Source: Paenibacillus sp. FSL K6-0276 (GTDB lineage Bacteria > Bacillota > Bacilli > Paenibacillales > Paenibacillaceae). Taken from it: DNA of 64,000 nucleotides. The notes below the pieces were generated by a model. The model was not told where the DNA came from. It made no database searches and worked only from the letters and a program-made list of their open reading frames with translations. Within the stretch, counting starts at the first letter, position 1, and each line of letters begins with the position of its first letter. Below, piece by piece: positions 8,018 through 15,440 of this stretch. The stretch spans positions 2,666,001 through 2,730,000 of the forward strand of contig NZ_CP150276.1 in NCBI RefSeq assembly GCF_037977235.1, in the 5' to 3' direction. The position numbers were made by a program, and so were the translations under genes.

Positions 8018-8183
8018 ATTCTGCCTACGACTTTTATAAAACAATCGTTTTACATTGGTAGTGTGACCATGCATACTGTCAAGATGACAAAATATTATTG
8101 TTTCTTCCAGCCTTCTCAGAACAGTGAGTGTGGGTCCAGAAAGCATTGACGGCATTTTAGTTTCTGATTAGGCATATATCCTT

Positions 8184-8218
8184 AACCTTGTAGGTCGTCC
8201 TTGTAAGGTCTTTTTTTT
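8184..8218 (+). terminator. Terminator inside repeat copy 1
   Basis: ACCTT..AGG and CCT..AAGGT form a hairpin followed by eight T. It lies about 170 bp downstream of the holin gene and about 75 bp upstream of the first YjcZ-type gene. It could end the lysin-holin transcript or a small RNA starting inside the repeat. Confidence 0.65.
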
Positions 8219-8293
8219 GTCCGTTCGCCCAATCTTTTGCGGGGTTGATTACATATCCTGTGGTGTATTCTATAATACGAAGGAGGTCTTCTC

Positions 8294-8389
8294 ATGGGTG
8301 GTCATGTTGGAGGTGCGTTTACTTCTACAAGCGCAATCTTAGTTTTGTTCATCTTGCTAGTAATTATTTCCTGCGCATGCATATTCTAG
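8294..8389 (+). CDS. YjcZ-family small sporulation-associated membrane protein, copy 1
   Basis: A 31-codon gene: MGGHVGGAFTSTSAILVLFI then LLVIISCACIF. A short Gly-rich head precedes a single hydrophobic helix, as in the YjcZ/YjcN family of tiny proteins found in spore-forming Bacillales and often made late in sporulation. The RBS is a strong GAAGGAGGT with 7-8 bp spacing and a terminator follows at 8403. The unusual double Cys (CAC) is near the C-terminus. The family call is by pattern; the exact function of these proteins is not settled. Confidence 0.82.
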   Translation: MGGHVGGAFTSTSAILVLFILLVIISCACIF

Positions 8390-8402
8390 AGGTTTAAATT
8401 GC

Positions 8403-8444
8403 AAAGCCGCAGGTACGCATTCGTGCCTACCTGCGGCTTTTTTT
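8403..8444 (+). terminator. GC-rich terminator after YjcZ copy 1
   Basis: A near-perfect stem AAAGCCGCAGGTA...TACCTGCGGCTTT with an inner GCATTCGTGC loop region and seven T. It is a strong rho-independent terminator. Confidence 0.9.
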
Positions 8445-8577
8445 CATTGACAATATGCTTATAACACAATATCAAGATGACTAAAATATTATTGTTTCTT
8501 CTAGCCTTCTCAGAACAGTGAGTGTGGGTCTAGAAAGCATTGACGGTATTTTAGTTTCTGATTAGGCATATATCCTT

Positions 8578-8613
8578 AACCTCGTAGGTCGTCCTTGTAA
8601 GGTCTTTTTTTTT
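8578..8613 (+). terminator. Terminator inside repeat copy 2
   Basis: Same hairpin as at 8184, with one stem base changed (ACCTC for ACCTT) and a run of nine T. Confidence 0.6.
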
Positions 8614-8688
8614 ATCCGTTCGCCCAATCTTTTGCGGGGTTGATTACATATCCTGTGGTGTATTCTATAATACGGAGGAGGTATTCTC

Positions 8689-8784
8689 ATGGGTGGTCAT
8701 GTTGGAGGTGCGTTTACTTCTACAAGCGCAATCTTAGTTTTGTTCATCTTGCTAGTAATTATTTCCTGCGCATGCATGTTCTAG
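8689..8784 (+). CDS. YjcZ-family small protein, copy 2
   Basis: A 31-residue protein identical to copy 1 except for Met instead of Ile at position 30 (CACMF). The RBS GGAGGAGGT is slightly stronger. It has its own upstream region and its own terminator at 8798, so each copy is an independent transcription unit. Retention of the protein sequence while flanks drift suggests both are functional, perhaps for dosage. Confidence 0.82.
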   Translation: MGGHVGGAFTSTSAILVLFILLVIISCACMF

Positions 8785-8797
8785 AGGTTTAAATTGC

Positions 8798-8839
8798 AAA
8801 GCCGCAGGTACGCATTCGTGCCTACCTGCGGCTTTTTTT
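8798..8839 (+). terminator. GC-rich terminator after YjcZ copy 2
   Basis: Identical in structure to the terminator at 8403: a long GC stem followed by seven T. Confidence 0.9.
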
Positions 8840-8872
8840 CATTGACAATATGCTTATAACACAAGAGTTATC

Positions 8873-8955
8873 AAAAGGCTGCCGAAAGGTGGTCTTTTTA
8901 TGTTTTTATTGTATTCAGAACATAAATTCGGGGCCCTCTTTCGAGGGCCCCTTTC
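8873..8955 (+). terminator. Two further hairpins in the gene-free stretch before rsmD
   Basis: The first hairpin (8874-8899) pairs AAAGGCTGCC with GGTGGTCTTT around a GAAA tetraloop and ends in T5. The second (8930-8951) is a perfect GGGGCCCTC/GAGGGCCCC stem with a TTTC loop. The rest of 8865-9219 holds nothing I can name. Both could stop read-through into rsmD. Confidence 0.5.
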
Positions 8956-9219
8956 ATGGGAGAGGAGAAACCGGACGAAGAGCTTATGGGGAAACGTAAG
9001 CCTGCTCCGCGGTTGTCTACGACATTTGTGGTGTCGATAATTACATGATGTCCCTGGAAGCCCAGTCTTATACATATGACGACTTATTTATCTGAATAGT
9101 CTTCGTTCTTTCCTTTCTTCATATCTAGACAAACTTTTTATTTCATCGCGCAAATGTGTTACGATAGGCGTGGACTTATGCCCTTTTGGGTATAACAAAC
9201 AGAGACATAGAGCGGGTGA

Positions 9220-9834
9220 TTGACGGTGAGAGTGGTATCGGGAAGTGCAAAAGGAAGGCCACTAAAAAGTGTACCAGGAAGTGGGACAAGACCTACAACC
9301 GATAAGGTGAAGGAAGCTGTATTCAGCATGATAGGCCCATATTTCGAAGGCGGAGCAGTGCTGGACTTGTTCGCAGGTACAGGTGGTCTGGGGATCGAAG
9401 CTTTAAGCAGAGGAATGGACAGTGCCGTATTTGTGGATATGGAACCTAAAAGTATCGACACGATTCGCGCCAATTTGAAAGCGACCCATCTGGAAGAACG
9501 TGCGCAAGTGTACCGAAATGAAGCTGGCAGAGCGCTCAGTGCATTGGAGAAACGGGGACGTGTTTTTGATTTAGTTTTTTTGGACCCTCCGTACCGATTA
9601 AAGCACGGAGATGAACTGATGCTTTCTATGGTAGAGAAAGGAATGCTGCAAGAAGACGCAATCATAGTACTGGAGCACGAATCAAGTTATGCCTATCCTG
9701 AGATCATCCCAGGATTTTATAGGCTGCGTCAGGCCGCATACGGAGAAACTACAATTTCTATTTATCAGTATGAAGCTAATCCTTCAGTGGAAGGCGAGAC
9801 TGGTGAGGAGGTAGAGAATGAGTCTGCAAATTAG
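9220..9834 (+). CDS. rsmD: 16S rRNA (guanine(966)-N2)-methyltransferase RsmD
   Basis: A 204-residue SAM-dependent methyltransferase that modifies G966 of 16S rRNA in the small subunit. It shows the SAM-binding motif VLDLFAGTGGLGIEALSRG and the catalytic DPPY motif (LVFLDPPYR). N-terminal RVVSGSAKGRPLKSV and RPTTDKVKEAVF are family hallmarks. The start is TTG at 9220, with a GTG at 9226 as alternative. The last codons overlap coaD by 17 bp, a conserved pairing in Bacillales (ylbH-coaD). Confidence 0.93.
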   Translation: MTVRVVSGSAKGRPLKSVPGSGTRPTTDKVKEAVFSMIGPYFEGGAVLDLFAGTGGLGIEALSRGMDSAVFVDMEPKSIDTIRANLKATHLEERAQVYRNEAGRALSALEKRGRVFDLVFLDPPYRLKHGDELMLSMVEKGMLQEDAIIVLEHESSYAYPEIIPGFYRLRQAAYGETTISIYQYEANPSVEGETGEEVENESAN

Positions 9835-10336
9835 AAAAGAGCGTGTCGCAATCTATCCAGGCACCTTTGATCCCGTGACTATGGGACATATGGATATTAT
9901 TCGGCGCGCATCCAAGCAATTCGACCGTTTAATTGTAACGGTGCTTAATAATTTGAGCAAAAACCCGCTGTTTACTGTAGAAGAGCGAACAGAGCTTTTA
10001 AGACAGGCAACAGCTGACATTCCCAATGTGGAAATCGATAGCTTTCGGGATCTACTAGTCAATTATGTTCGTCAAAAAGATGCTCAAGTCATTGTTCGTG
10101 GTATTCGTACCGTAACTGACTTTGAATATGAACTGCAAAATGCATCCATCAACCATAGTCTGGATCCAGATGCGGAAACGATTTTTATGATGACTAACCC
10201 GAAATATTCCTATTTAAGCTCCAGCGTTGTAAAAGAAATTGCCCATTTCGGTGGGAATGTGTCCGACTTCGTGACGCCTGAGGTGGAACAAGCCATGAAG
10301 CTTAAATTTAATCGGATCGATGGCGAAAAGCACTAA
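9818..10336 (+). CDS. coaD: Phosphopantetheine adenylyltransferase
   Basis: A 172-residue enzyme of coenzyme A synthesis that transfers AMP from ATP to 4'-phosphopantetheine. The nucleotidyltransferase motif GTFDPVTMGHMDII (HxGH-type; here MGH) is at residues 15-28, and YSYLSSSVVKEIA supplies the ISSTxxR-like phosphate-binding part. Usual length is about 160. It is translated from a start within rsmD. The 3' end overlaps the convergent ylbJ gene by 29 bp, so transcripts may interfere. Confidence 0.95.
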   Translation: MSLQIRKERVAIYPGTFDPVTMGHMDIIRRASKQFDRLIVTVLNNLSKNPLFTVEERTELLRQATADIPNVEIDSFRDLLVNYVRQKDAQVIVRGIRTVTDFEYELQNASINHSLDPDAETIFMMTNPKYSYLSSSVVKEIAHFGGNVSDFVTPEVEQAMKLKFNRIDGEKH

Positions 10337-11546
10337 CAAGGTATATCGCTGCGGATAATGCTAGTAGGATGATGAGTAGAAGAGATTGCAGACTAAGCAA
10401 CTGTGGAAAAGAGCTCCATATGGCAGTTACATTAATGGTTCTGTTTGGTGTGGATTGTGAATCAGCAAGGGCAGGTAAAGCAGCTTCACTTATAGCCAAT
10501 AGTGGTTTCCATAGCAGTAGTGTTAATAAAAAAGCATAAACTCCATGTATCAGGCGAACCGCAGCATAGGGGAGAAATCGGACACCTGCTTGTTTAAGCA
10601 GAGTTAGCACTTGCAGCTGGGCGCAAAGCCCACTCCAGCCTAGTGCAGCAGAGAGTAAGGCTAAGCCTAATACTCCAGTTGATCCGGCGCCGATGCTCGT
10701 AAGCCCTTTGCTTATGGCGTCGGCTCCTAAATGAACCTCCAACAAGCCTGCTGGCAGAGCAACTGGCAATGCAGGGAGTACAGTAGTAATGATATTGATG
10801 ATTACGGCGAATATAATCATGTAACCGCCCACAACCATCAAATTTTGTACCGCTGTAGCTACTGAGTCTCCAAGGAGTTTGCCGAAGCTTCGGCCATCTC
10901 TTGATCTGGCTTCAGTGGCTGCAAGCTGGACGCGACTGTATAAAGAAGGCCTTTTGGTATTCGTGTTTTCCTTTATAGAAGGTTGCGGATTGTCTAGCCG
11001 GCCATTTAACCGAGCATCTGTATAACTGGCCAGAAGTCCTGAAATCCAGTGGATAGCAAGTAGAAAGTAGCCTGCTGTAGGACTATGTAGGAACGCTACA
11101 CCAATCACAATGAGTAGGGTTACTGGACTGGCGAAATGCGTAAGGGAAGCAAGACGAGCGGCTTCCTTGTCCGAAATGCTGCCCTGCTTATGAAGCTGCA
11201 TTACACCTCCAGCCCCGCCGGGGAATCCAGCGGTGATTCCAAGCGCCAAAGTCCAACCGCTCGCGCCAGGAAGTCGAAAGACCTTTTTCATCAATGGTTC
11301 CAGGAGCACTCCGAAACCATGCACGAAGCCCGAAGCAGTTAGCATCTCAGACAGCATCAGGAAGGGAAGAAGTGCTGGGAATACGAGTGTCCACCAGAGC
11401 TTCAACCCTTGGAGAGAAGCCTCGAAAGAGCTTTCTGGCGAGATGATGATTGCAATGGCTAACAGGATTGCGATCGCCCCGGATAGAAAAGGTGTGGAGC
11501 GACTAGCTAGCCGGCGTATTTTAATATTGTTCATTTCTAGAATCAC
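10308..11546 (-). CDS. ylbJ: Sporulation integral membrane protein YlbJ
   Basis: A 412-residue polytopic membrane protein of the nucleoside-recognition (Gate) superfamily. It has about eight hydrophobic segments, and FPALLPFLMLSEMLTASGF and LALGITAGFPGGAGGVMQLH are typical of YlbJ. In B. subtilis ylbJ is sigma-E controlled and needed for spore cortex formation. As there, it lies beside coaD and opposite ylbL. Its C-terminal end overlaps coaD. The start ATG has an AGGTGATT-like site. Confidence 0.9.
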   Translation of the reverse strand: MILEMNNIKIRRLASRSTPFLSGAIAILLAIAIIISPESSFEASLQGLKLWWTLVFPALLPFLMLSEMLTASGFVHGFGVLLEPLMKKVFRLPGASGWTLALGITAGFPGGAGGVMQLHKQGSISDKEAARLASLTHFASPVTLLIVIGVAFLHSPTAGYFLLAIHWISGLLASYTDARLNGRLDNPQPSIKENTNTKRPSLYSRVQLAATEARSRDGRSFGKLLGDSVATAVQNLMVVGGYMIIFAVIINIITTVLPALPVALPAGLLEVHLGADAISKGLTSIGAGSTGVLGLALLSAALGWSGLCAQLQVLTLLKQAGVRFLPYAAVRLIHGVYAFLLTLLLWKPLLAISEAALPALADSQSTPNRTINVTAIWSSFPQLLSLQSLLLIILLALSAAIYLVSAFRHRSD

Positions 11547-11686
11547 CTCTTCATAACTTAAGGCATAGCGGATGTGTTATCAATTTATGCAGAGTAGACA
11601 ACCATCATGCCAAACCACTAGTCGAAGCGGTAATGAAGTTCAAACATTCATATCCTAAATGTGCCGTGGGAAAGAAGGGAAGAGTA

Positions 11687-12724
11687 GTGAAGCAGTTGAA
11701 GCATCGGCCGGGATTCCGCGCCATAGCTTACCTCTTTACGTTTGTAGTTATCGTGTATGTATTTGTCTTTATGAACACCCCGTACATTGTATATCAGCCG
11801 GGTAGTGCATCTGAGGTAGCTCCTATGATTAAAGTGGAGAATGCTGATCCAGCTGAAGAAGGAACCTTCATGATGACTACGGTATCCGCTAGTTACGCTA
11901 ATGTGGCTTTGCTGGTCACCTCAGTATTTAATTCCAATTCAGAGGTTGTGCGGAAAGAAACCCGGTTAGGAGATAAGTCCGAGGACGAATATGCTGCTGA
12001 ACAGGTTTTTTATATGAATAGCTCGCAGTCCTACTCGGTTCAGGCAGCTTATCATGCAGCGGGAATTCCATATGAAGATGTAGTGGATTATTTGTATGTT
12101 TTTTCGGTTCCAGTTGCAAGTAATAAAGGCCAATTGCATCCGGGTGACAGAATCATAAGTGTAGAAGGACAAAAAGTACCTGATCCAGAAGCACTTTCCG
12201 CTTTACTTTCAACTAAAAAAATCGGTGATCAGGTCGCTGTTGTTTTGCAAAGAAATGGTAAGGAAGTTAAGGAGCAAGTGACACTGGTCGAGATCAAAGA
12301 TAAAGACGGTACTGCGGTTCGACCTGGCTTCGGAGTCACTATAGCCGCAGTTCAAAAAGTAAAGCCTAAAGAAGAAGGGAAAACTGTCAGCTTTGTGGAT
12401 ACGAATGTTGGCGGACCTTCGGCAGGACTGATGTTCACTATGGAGATTTACAACCGTCTTACGCCTGGGGATTTGACAAAAGGTCATCGAGTTGCTGGCA
12501 CGGGCACCATAAATGCTGAGGGCGTGGTAGGCGCTATCGGTGGGGTGAAGCATAAGATTGTTGCTGCGGATCGAGAAGGGGCGGAGATTTTCTTCGTACC
12601 GATCAAGAATTACGAAGAAGCTAAAACAAAGGCTGATAAAATTGGCACATCTATGAAGCTGGTGCCAGTGTCTACGCTGGATGAGGCGCTGAAGTATATG
12701 GAAGAACTCCCGGTCAAACCATGA
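11687..12724 (+). CDS. ylbL: YlbL-type membrane-anchored PDZ/Lon-like serine protease (SepM-like)
   Basis: A protein of about 345 residues. One N-terminal transmembrane helix (AIAYLFTFVVIVYVFVFM) is followed by an extracellular PDZ domain (SVPVASNKGQLHPGDRIISVEG) and a C-terminal Lon-type S16 protease domain. The catalytic Ser is in GGPSAGLMF and the Lys in GAIGGVKHKI. Homologues process peptides at the cell surface (SepM in streptococci; YlbL in B. subtilis DNA-damage recovery). I chose GTG 11687 behind AAGAAGGGAAGAG; an in-frame ATG at 11633 would add 18 residues but has a poor site. The end overlaps tmcAL on the other strand by 11 bp. Confidence 0.88.
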   Translation: MKQLKHRPGFRAIAYLFTFVVIVYVFVFMNTPYIVYQPGSASEVAPMIKVENADPAEEGTFMMTTVSASYANVALLVTSVFNSNSEVVRKETRLGDKSEDEYAAEQVFYMNSSQSYSVQAAYHAAGIPYEDVVDYLYVFSVPVASNKGQLHPGDRIISVEGQKVPDPEALSALLSTKKIGDQVAVVLQRNGKEVKEQVTLVEIKDKDGTAVRPGFGVTIAAVQKVKPKEEGKTVSFVDTNVGGPSAGLMFTMEIYNRLTPGDLTKGHRVAGTGTINAEGVVGAIGGVKHKIVAADREGAEIFFVPIKNYEEAKTKADKIGTSMKLVPVSTLDEALKYMEELPVKP

Positions 12725-13952
12725 CCGGAGGTTCCAAAAAATCGCGATACATATCGTTTCTGAGAGGTTCCTGGAAGGCTCCAGCGAAAGCGGATGCTGC
12801 CTGTAGATCCCGCTCTAACTGTGGATGAGAGCATAGTGACGGTCGTATGACGATGGGTAAGGTTGCTTTTTGTTTCATTTGTTTTAGAAGCACGCGTCCG
12901 CGTTCTCTAAAACCAAGGATTCGAATATAACCGGGCCCCTCTGCTAGCACAGAAGGGGTCATTTCTTCCTTTGTGTGGTTTAACAGCACGTGTAGTAGCA
13001 GACGTTGCAGCCGTGTATGTGTGTAGCGCTTGCTCTTAAGGGCTTGAAGCAAGCCTGAAATAGAGAATTGCTCCAGCTCGGGCATAAGACGAAGAATTCT
13101 ATTCTCCAAGCCTTCGTTCATATCTTGGATTGTTCGTAGCTCGGAAGCAGTACGTGTATAGAGCAGGTGACGGAGGGGCCCGCGGAAATTCTCTAGTTCC
13201 AGAGGACCTCTACCGGCTGCATGCTCTCTTTCTAATATGGACACGCTATAATCCGGCATGTAAGCTGCTGGAGATCCGCCATCTTGCAGCAGCTTGCGAA
13301 TGGCAGTTGCGCTTGCAATAGAAGAGTTAGCCTGCAAAGGATCATGGAAGCCGGCTGCCGTTCGCGGAACGGTCAGAGGCTGTATCTTGCTATGCATCCT
13401 CTGTAAAGCGATAAGGTAATGCAAGCCAAGGCTGTTATTCGGCTGGCGCAGCAACTCGCCAGCGTCGCCGGGACTCTCCTCACTATTGAGAGTCCCTTCC
13501 CAAGCCACAGCCGCCGCTGCGCTATACGCGGCGGGGAAGCTCGCTCCGAGCGCCATGCGGCGGCGGATCTCGCTCTGAAGTTCGCTGCTTTCCTCTGCCA
13601 GATACCTGGCCAGAGGAAGCAGCGAACCCAAAGTGCCGGCTTCGGAGCCGAAGCACAAGCTGTCCACGACCCCGGTCGCTTCCAGCAGTGCAACTGCTCC
13701 GAACGCAAACCATTCGGCCGGCTGGACGGCATAGGCCACCGGCAGCTCAATGACGAGGTCGGCGCCCATTCGTAGCGCCATCTCTGTCCGGGCCTGCTTG
13801 CTCACCGCCGCCGGCTCACCGCGCTGGGTAAAGGGTCCGCTCATGACGACGATGGCACTCTCTGCGCCTGATAGTCTTTTGGATTCGGTGAAGTGGTGTA
13901 CATGACCGTTATGTAATGGATTGTATTCTGCTACTATTCCAACCGTTGTCAC
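12714..13952 (-). CDS. tmcAL: tRNA(Met) cytidine acetate ligase (YlbM/TmcAL)
   Basis: A 412-residue nucleotidyltransferase-fold enzyme. N-terminal GIVAEYNPLHNGHVHHF contains the HxGH-type ATP-binding motif and SGPFTQRGEPA follows. TmcAL activates acetate with ATP and acetylates the wobble C34 of elongator tRNA-Met. Gene order next to ylbL is conserved. The middle of the gene (about 13440-13840) is markedly richer in GC than its flanks and encodes an Ala-rich stretch (YAVQPAEWFAFGAVALLEA), unlike the AT-rich neighbours. Confidence 0.92.
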   Translation of the reverse strand: MTTVGIVAEYNPLHNGHVHHFTESKRLSGAESAIVVMSGPFTQRGEPAAVSKQARTEMALRMGADLVIELPVAYAVQPAEWFAFGAVALLEATGVVDSLCFGSEAGTLGSLLPLARYLAEESSELQSEIRRRMALGASFPAAYSAAAAVAWEGTLNSEESPGDAGELLRQPNNSLGLHYLIALQRMHSKIQPLTVPRTAAGFHDPLQANSSIASATAIRKLLQDGGSPAAYMPDYSVSILEREHAAGRGPLELENFRGPLRHLLYTRTASELRTIQDMNEGLENRILRLMPELEQFSISGLLQALKSKRYTHTRLQRLLLHVLLNHTKEEMTPSVLAEGPGYIRILGFRERGRVLLKQMKQKATLPIVIRPSLCSHPQLERDLQAASAFAGAFQEPLRNDMYRDFLEPPVMV

Positions 13953-13983
13953 TGCTGCTTCCCTCCGTATGTAACAATTATTT

Positions 13984-14084
13984 AAAATATAAGAAGGTAT
14001 AAGTTATGTACCTATCCTTTATGTCTTATATTTCACGCTTAAACGCTTATCGTCCTTTTGAGGACGCCGAAGGCGTTTATGCTT
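13984..14084. repeat. Two-hairpin intergenic repeat, copy 1
   Basis: A first AT-rich palindrome (AAATATAAG...CTTATATTT with an inner GGTATA/TATCC pair) is followed by a second one (AAACGCTTATCGTCC...GGACGCCGAAGGCGTTT). The same two-part element recurs at 15066, 15308 and 19779, with half copies at 22514 and 42118. Confidence 0.85.
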
Positions 14085-14204
14085 GTAGAGAATTAGTAGG
14101 ATTAATATCTAGAAAATCTGTTCGCACAAGCTGTCATTTTGATTTACACTAATAGTTATATCATAATTCTCCCCAATTTCTGAAACAATATAAAGGGAAA
14201 ATGG

Positions 14205-14234
14205 TTGACAAAGGTATATAATACTAGGTATAAT
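14205..14234 (+). promoter_or_regulatory. Sigma-A promoter of yceD-rpmF, with possible FapR-like box
   Basis: TTGACA at 14205 and TATAAT at 14229 are separated by 18 bp, 29 bp before the yceD start. The minus strand across the -10 region reads TTATACCTAGTATTA, which matches the FapR box core TACCTRGTA and agrees at 12 of 15 positions with the centre of TTAGTACCTRGTACTAA. The promoter call is direct; FapR binding here is only a possibility. Confidence 0.7.
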
Positions 14235-14262
14235 AAATTTTGTTTGTTTGGGAGTGATAAGT

Positions 14263-14772
14263 ATGCAGATTCACTTTCGCAAATTAGCGAATGCCGATGA
14301 ACCGTTACATATTCACGATGTTGTGGATGTCAGCGAGGTAGTCAAAGGGCGCAAGGATATTCTAACTGTTGCTCCGCTCTCAGTGGACCTTAAAGCGCTG
14401 CCCGCGGGAACCGATTGTGTGAACGTGGTGGGAAAACTGAGTGGAGATGTGGACATGTTATGTTCACGTTGTCTCACGGAGGTCAAAAGTGATTTGAACA
14501 TTCCTTTTGCTGAGACTTTCAAGTGGCTTAAGCAGCCAGTTCTTCCAGATGACGAAGATGAGGATCTCATTTACGTCAAGGATGAGGTTGTGGATCTTAT
14601 CCCGTATGTGGAAGAAAATTTCGTACTGCACATACCGGATTCGGTATTGTGCAAGGCAGACTGTCTTGGTCTTTGTCAGAAATGCGGACAGAACTTGAAC
14701 GAAGGCACCTGCAGTTGCGACAACACAGTGATCGATCCTCGACTCGCTGGGTTGAAAGACTTTTTCAAATGA
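14263..14772 (+). CDS. YceD/DUF177 family protein (23S rRNA accumulation)
   Basis: A 169-residue protein (from ATG 14263) of the YceD family, whose gene is almost always next to rpmF. Family hallmarks are the Cys pairs CSRCLTEV and CKADCLGLCQKCGQNLNEGTC, and the final DPRLAGLKDFF. The YceD protein supports 23S rRNA and large-subunit accumulation in plants and bacteria. A TTG at 14248 is in frame, but the GGGAGTGA site fits ATG 14263. It is cotranscribed with rpmF. Confidence 0.9.
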   Translation: MQIHFRKLANADEPLHIHDVVDVSEVVKGRKDILTVAPLSVDLKALPAGTDCVNVVGKLSGDVDMLCSRCLTEVKSDLNIPFAETFKWLKQPVLPDDEDEDLIYVKDEVVDLIPYVEENFVLHIPDSVLCKADCLGLCQKCGQNLNEGTCSCDNTVIDPRLAGLKDFFK

Positions 14773-14843
14773 AACATTACAACAAAACACATCCTGCTTC
14801 TAGAGGAGCAGGCTGACAGAAATATCACAAGGAGGTGGAACAC

Positions 14844-15017
14844 ATGGCAGTACCACAACGTAGAACGTCTAAGACACGCCGTGACAAACGTCGCACCCAC
14901 TTTAAGTTGGTTGTGCCGGGCATGGTGAAATGCGAACAATGCGGAGAGTTGAAATTGGCTCACCACGTATGTAAAGTTTGCGGAACTTACAAAGCAAGAG
15001 AAATCATCAAACAATAG
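14844..15017 (+). CDS. rpmF: Ribosomal protein L32
   Basis: A 57-residue bL32 protein of the large subunit. [19 protein letters not shown] is the typical start, and the zinc ribbon [18 protein letters not shown] keeps four Cys, so this is the zinc-binding (C+) form. The RBS is AAGGAGGTGG before ATG 14844. It follows yceD by 71 bp and ends at a terminator. Confidence 0.98.
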   Translation: MAVPQRRTSKTRRDKRRTHFKLVVPGMVKCEQCGELKLAHHVCKVCGTYKAREIIKQ

Positions 15018-15029
15018 TTTCAGAATAAG

Positions 15030-15064
15030 TAGTACTTCACTATCGGTGAGGTACTATTTTTTTT
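15030..15064 (+). terminator. Terminator of yceD-rpmF
   Basis: TAGTACTTCAC pairs with GTGAGGTACTA around TATCG, then eight T. It separates the ribosomal unit from the fapR unit. Confidence 0.9.
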
Positions 15065-15065
15065 G

Positions 15066-15162
15066 AAATATAAGAATGTAAAAGTTTCACGCTATACATT
15101 ATCCTTATATTTTTCGCACAAACGCTTACCGTCTATTAGGGACGCCGAAGGCGTTTATGCTT
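15066..15162. repeat. Two-hairpin intergenic repeat, copy 2
   Basis: Full copy with both palindromes (AAATATAAG...CTTATATTT and AAACGCTTACCGTC...GACGCCGAAGGCGTTT). It starts immediately after the rpmF terminator T tract. Confidence 0.85.
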
Positions 15163-15215
15163 ATCCAACATAAGCCGCCCAGAAGTCAATGCTTTATTTT
15201 TGGTGCGGCATGCTT

Positions 15216-15243
15216 TATACTACATATTAGTACCTGGTTCTAA
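15216..15243 (+). promoter_or_regulatory. fapR promoter -10 and FapR operator
   Basis: A TATACT -10 box at 15216 is followed at 15227-15243 by TTAGTACCTGGTTCTAA, an almost perfect copy of the FapR box (TTAGTACCTRGTACTAA type, 16 of 17 positions). In Bacillus, FapR binds such sites at fatty-acid promoters and is released by malonyl-CoA. The position just after -10 would block initiation, giving autoregulation of fapR-plsX-fabH-fabD-fabG. Confidence 0.88.
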
Positions 15244-15307
15244 ATAATGATTGTGGTTATTTGACCTAATATAACAGCGGCCATTCAAGCGGCCGAATGC
15301 TTTCTTT

Positions 15308-15406
15308 AAAATATAAGAAAGTATAAGTTATGCACCTATACTTTTCATCTTATATTTCTGGCATAAACGCTTATCGTCCATAAGGACGCCGAAGGCGTTT
15401 ATGCTT
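15308..15406. repeat. Two-hairpin intergenic repeat, copy 3
   Basis: Full copy, lying within the 5' leader between the FapR operator and the fapR start, so it would be transcribed as part of the mRNA leader. The preceding part of 15244-15307 is AT-rich with a GGCC...GGCC element and nothing else recognised. Confidence 0.85.
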
Positions 15407-15440
15407 GGCACGTGCCAGGAGGTGAGCCGCAATCGAGCGG

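Larger units (their letters stand above)
8079..8469 (+). repeat. Direct repeat copy 1 (about 390 bp) carrying a YjcZ-type gene
   Basis: This copy and the one at 8472-8864 are nearly identical, with roughly a dozen differences by eye, and lie directly in tandem. Each holds, in order, an unexplained leader of about 100 bp, a T8-T9 terminator, an A/T-rich promoter region, a 31-codon gene and a GC-rich terminator. The arrangement implies a recent tandem duplication. Confidence 0.9.
8472..8864 (+). repeat. Direct repeat copy 2 (about 390 bp) carrying a YjcZ-type gene
   Basis: Second copy of the unit at 8079-8469. Differences are mostly single bases (for example GAAGGAGGTCTTCTC versus GGAGGAGGTATTCTC before the start codon, and ATATTC versus ATGTTC at the gene end). 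Confidence 0.9.

Noticed and set aside
8225..8290. Defined sigma-E or sigma-K promoter of the YjcZ-type genes
   Set aside because: ACATATCC and CTATAATAC are suggestive, but neither box nor spacing matches a consensus well enough to call.
13373..13775. Several ORFs overlapping tmcAL
   Set aside because: They arise from the GC-rich patch, in which stop codons are rare; TmcAL motifs fix the true frame.
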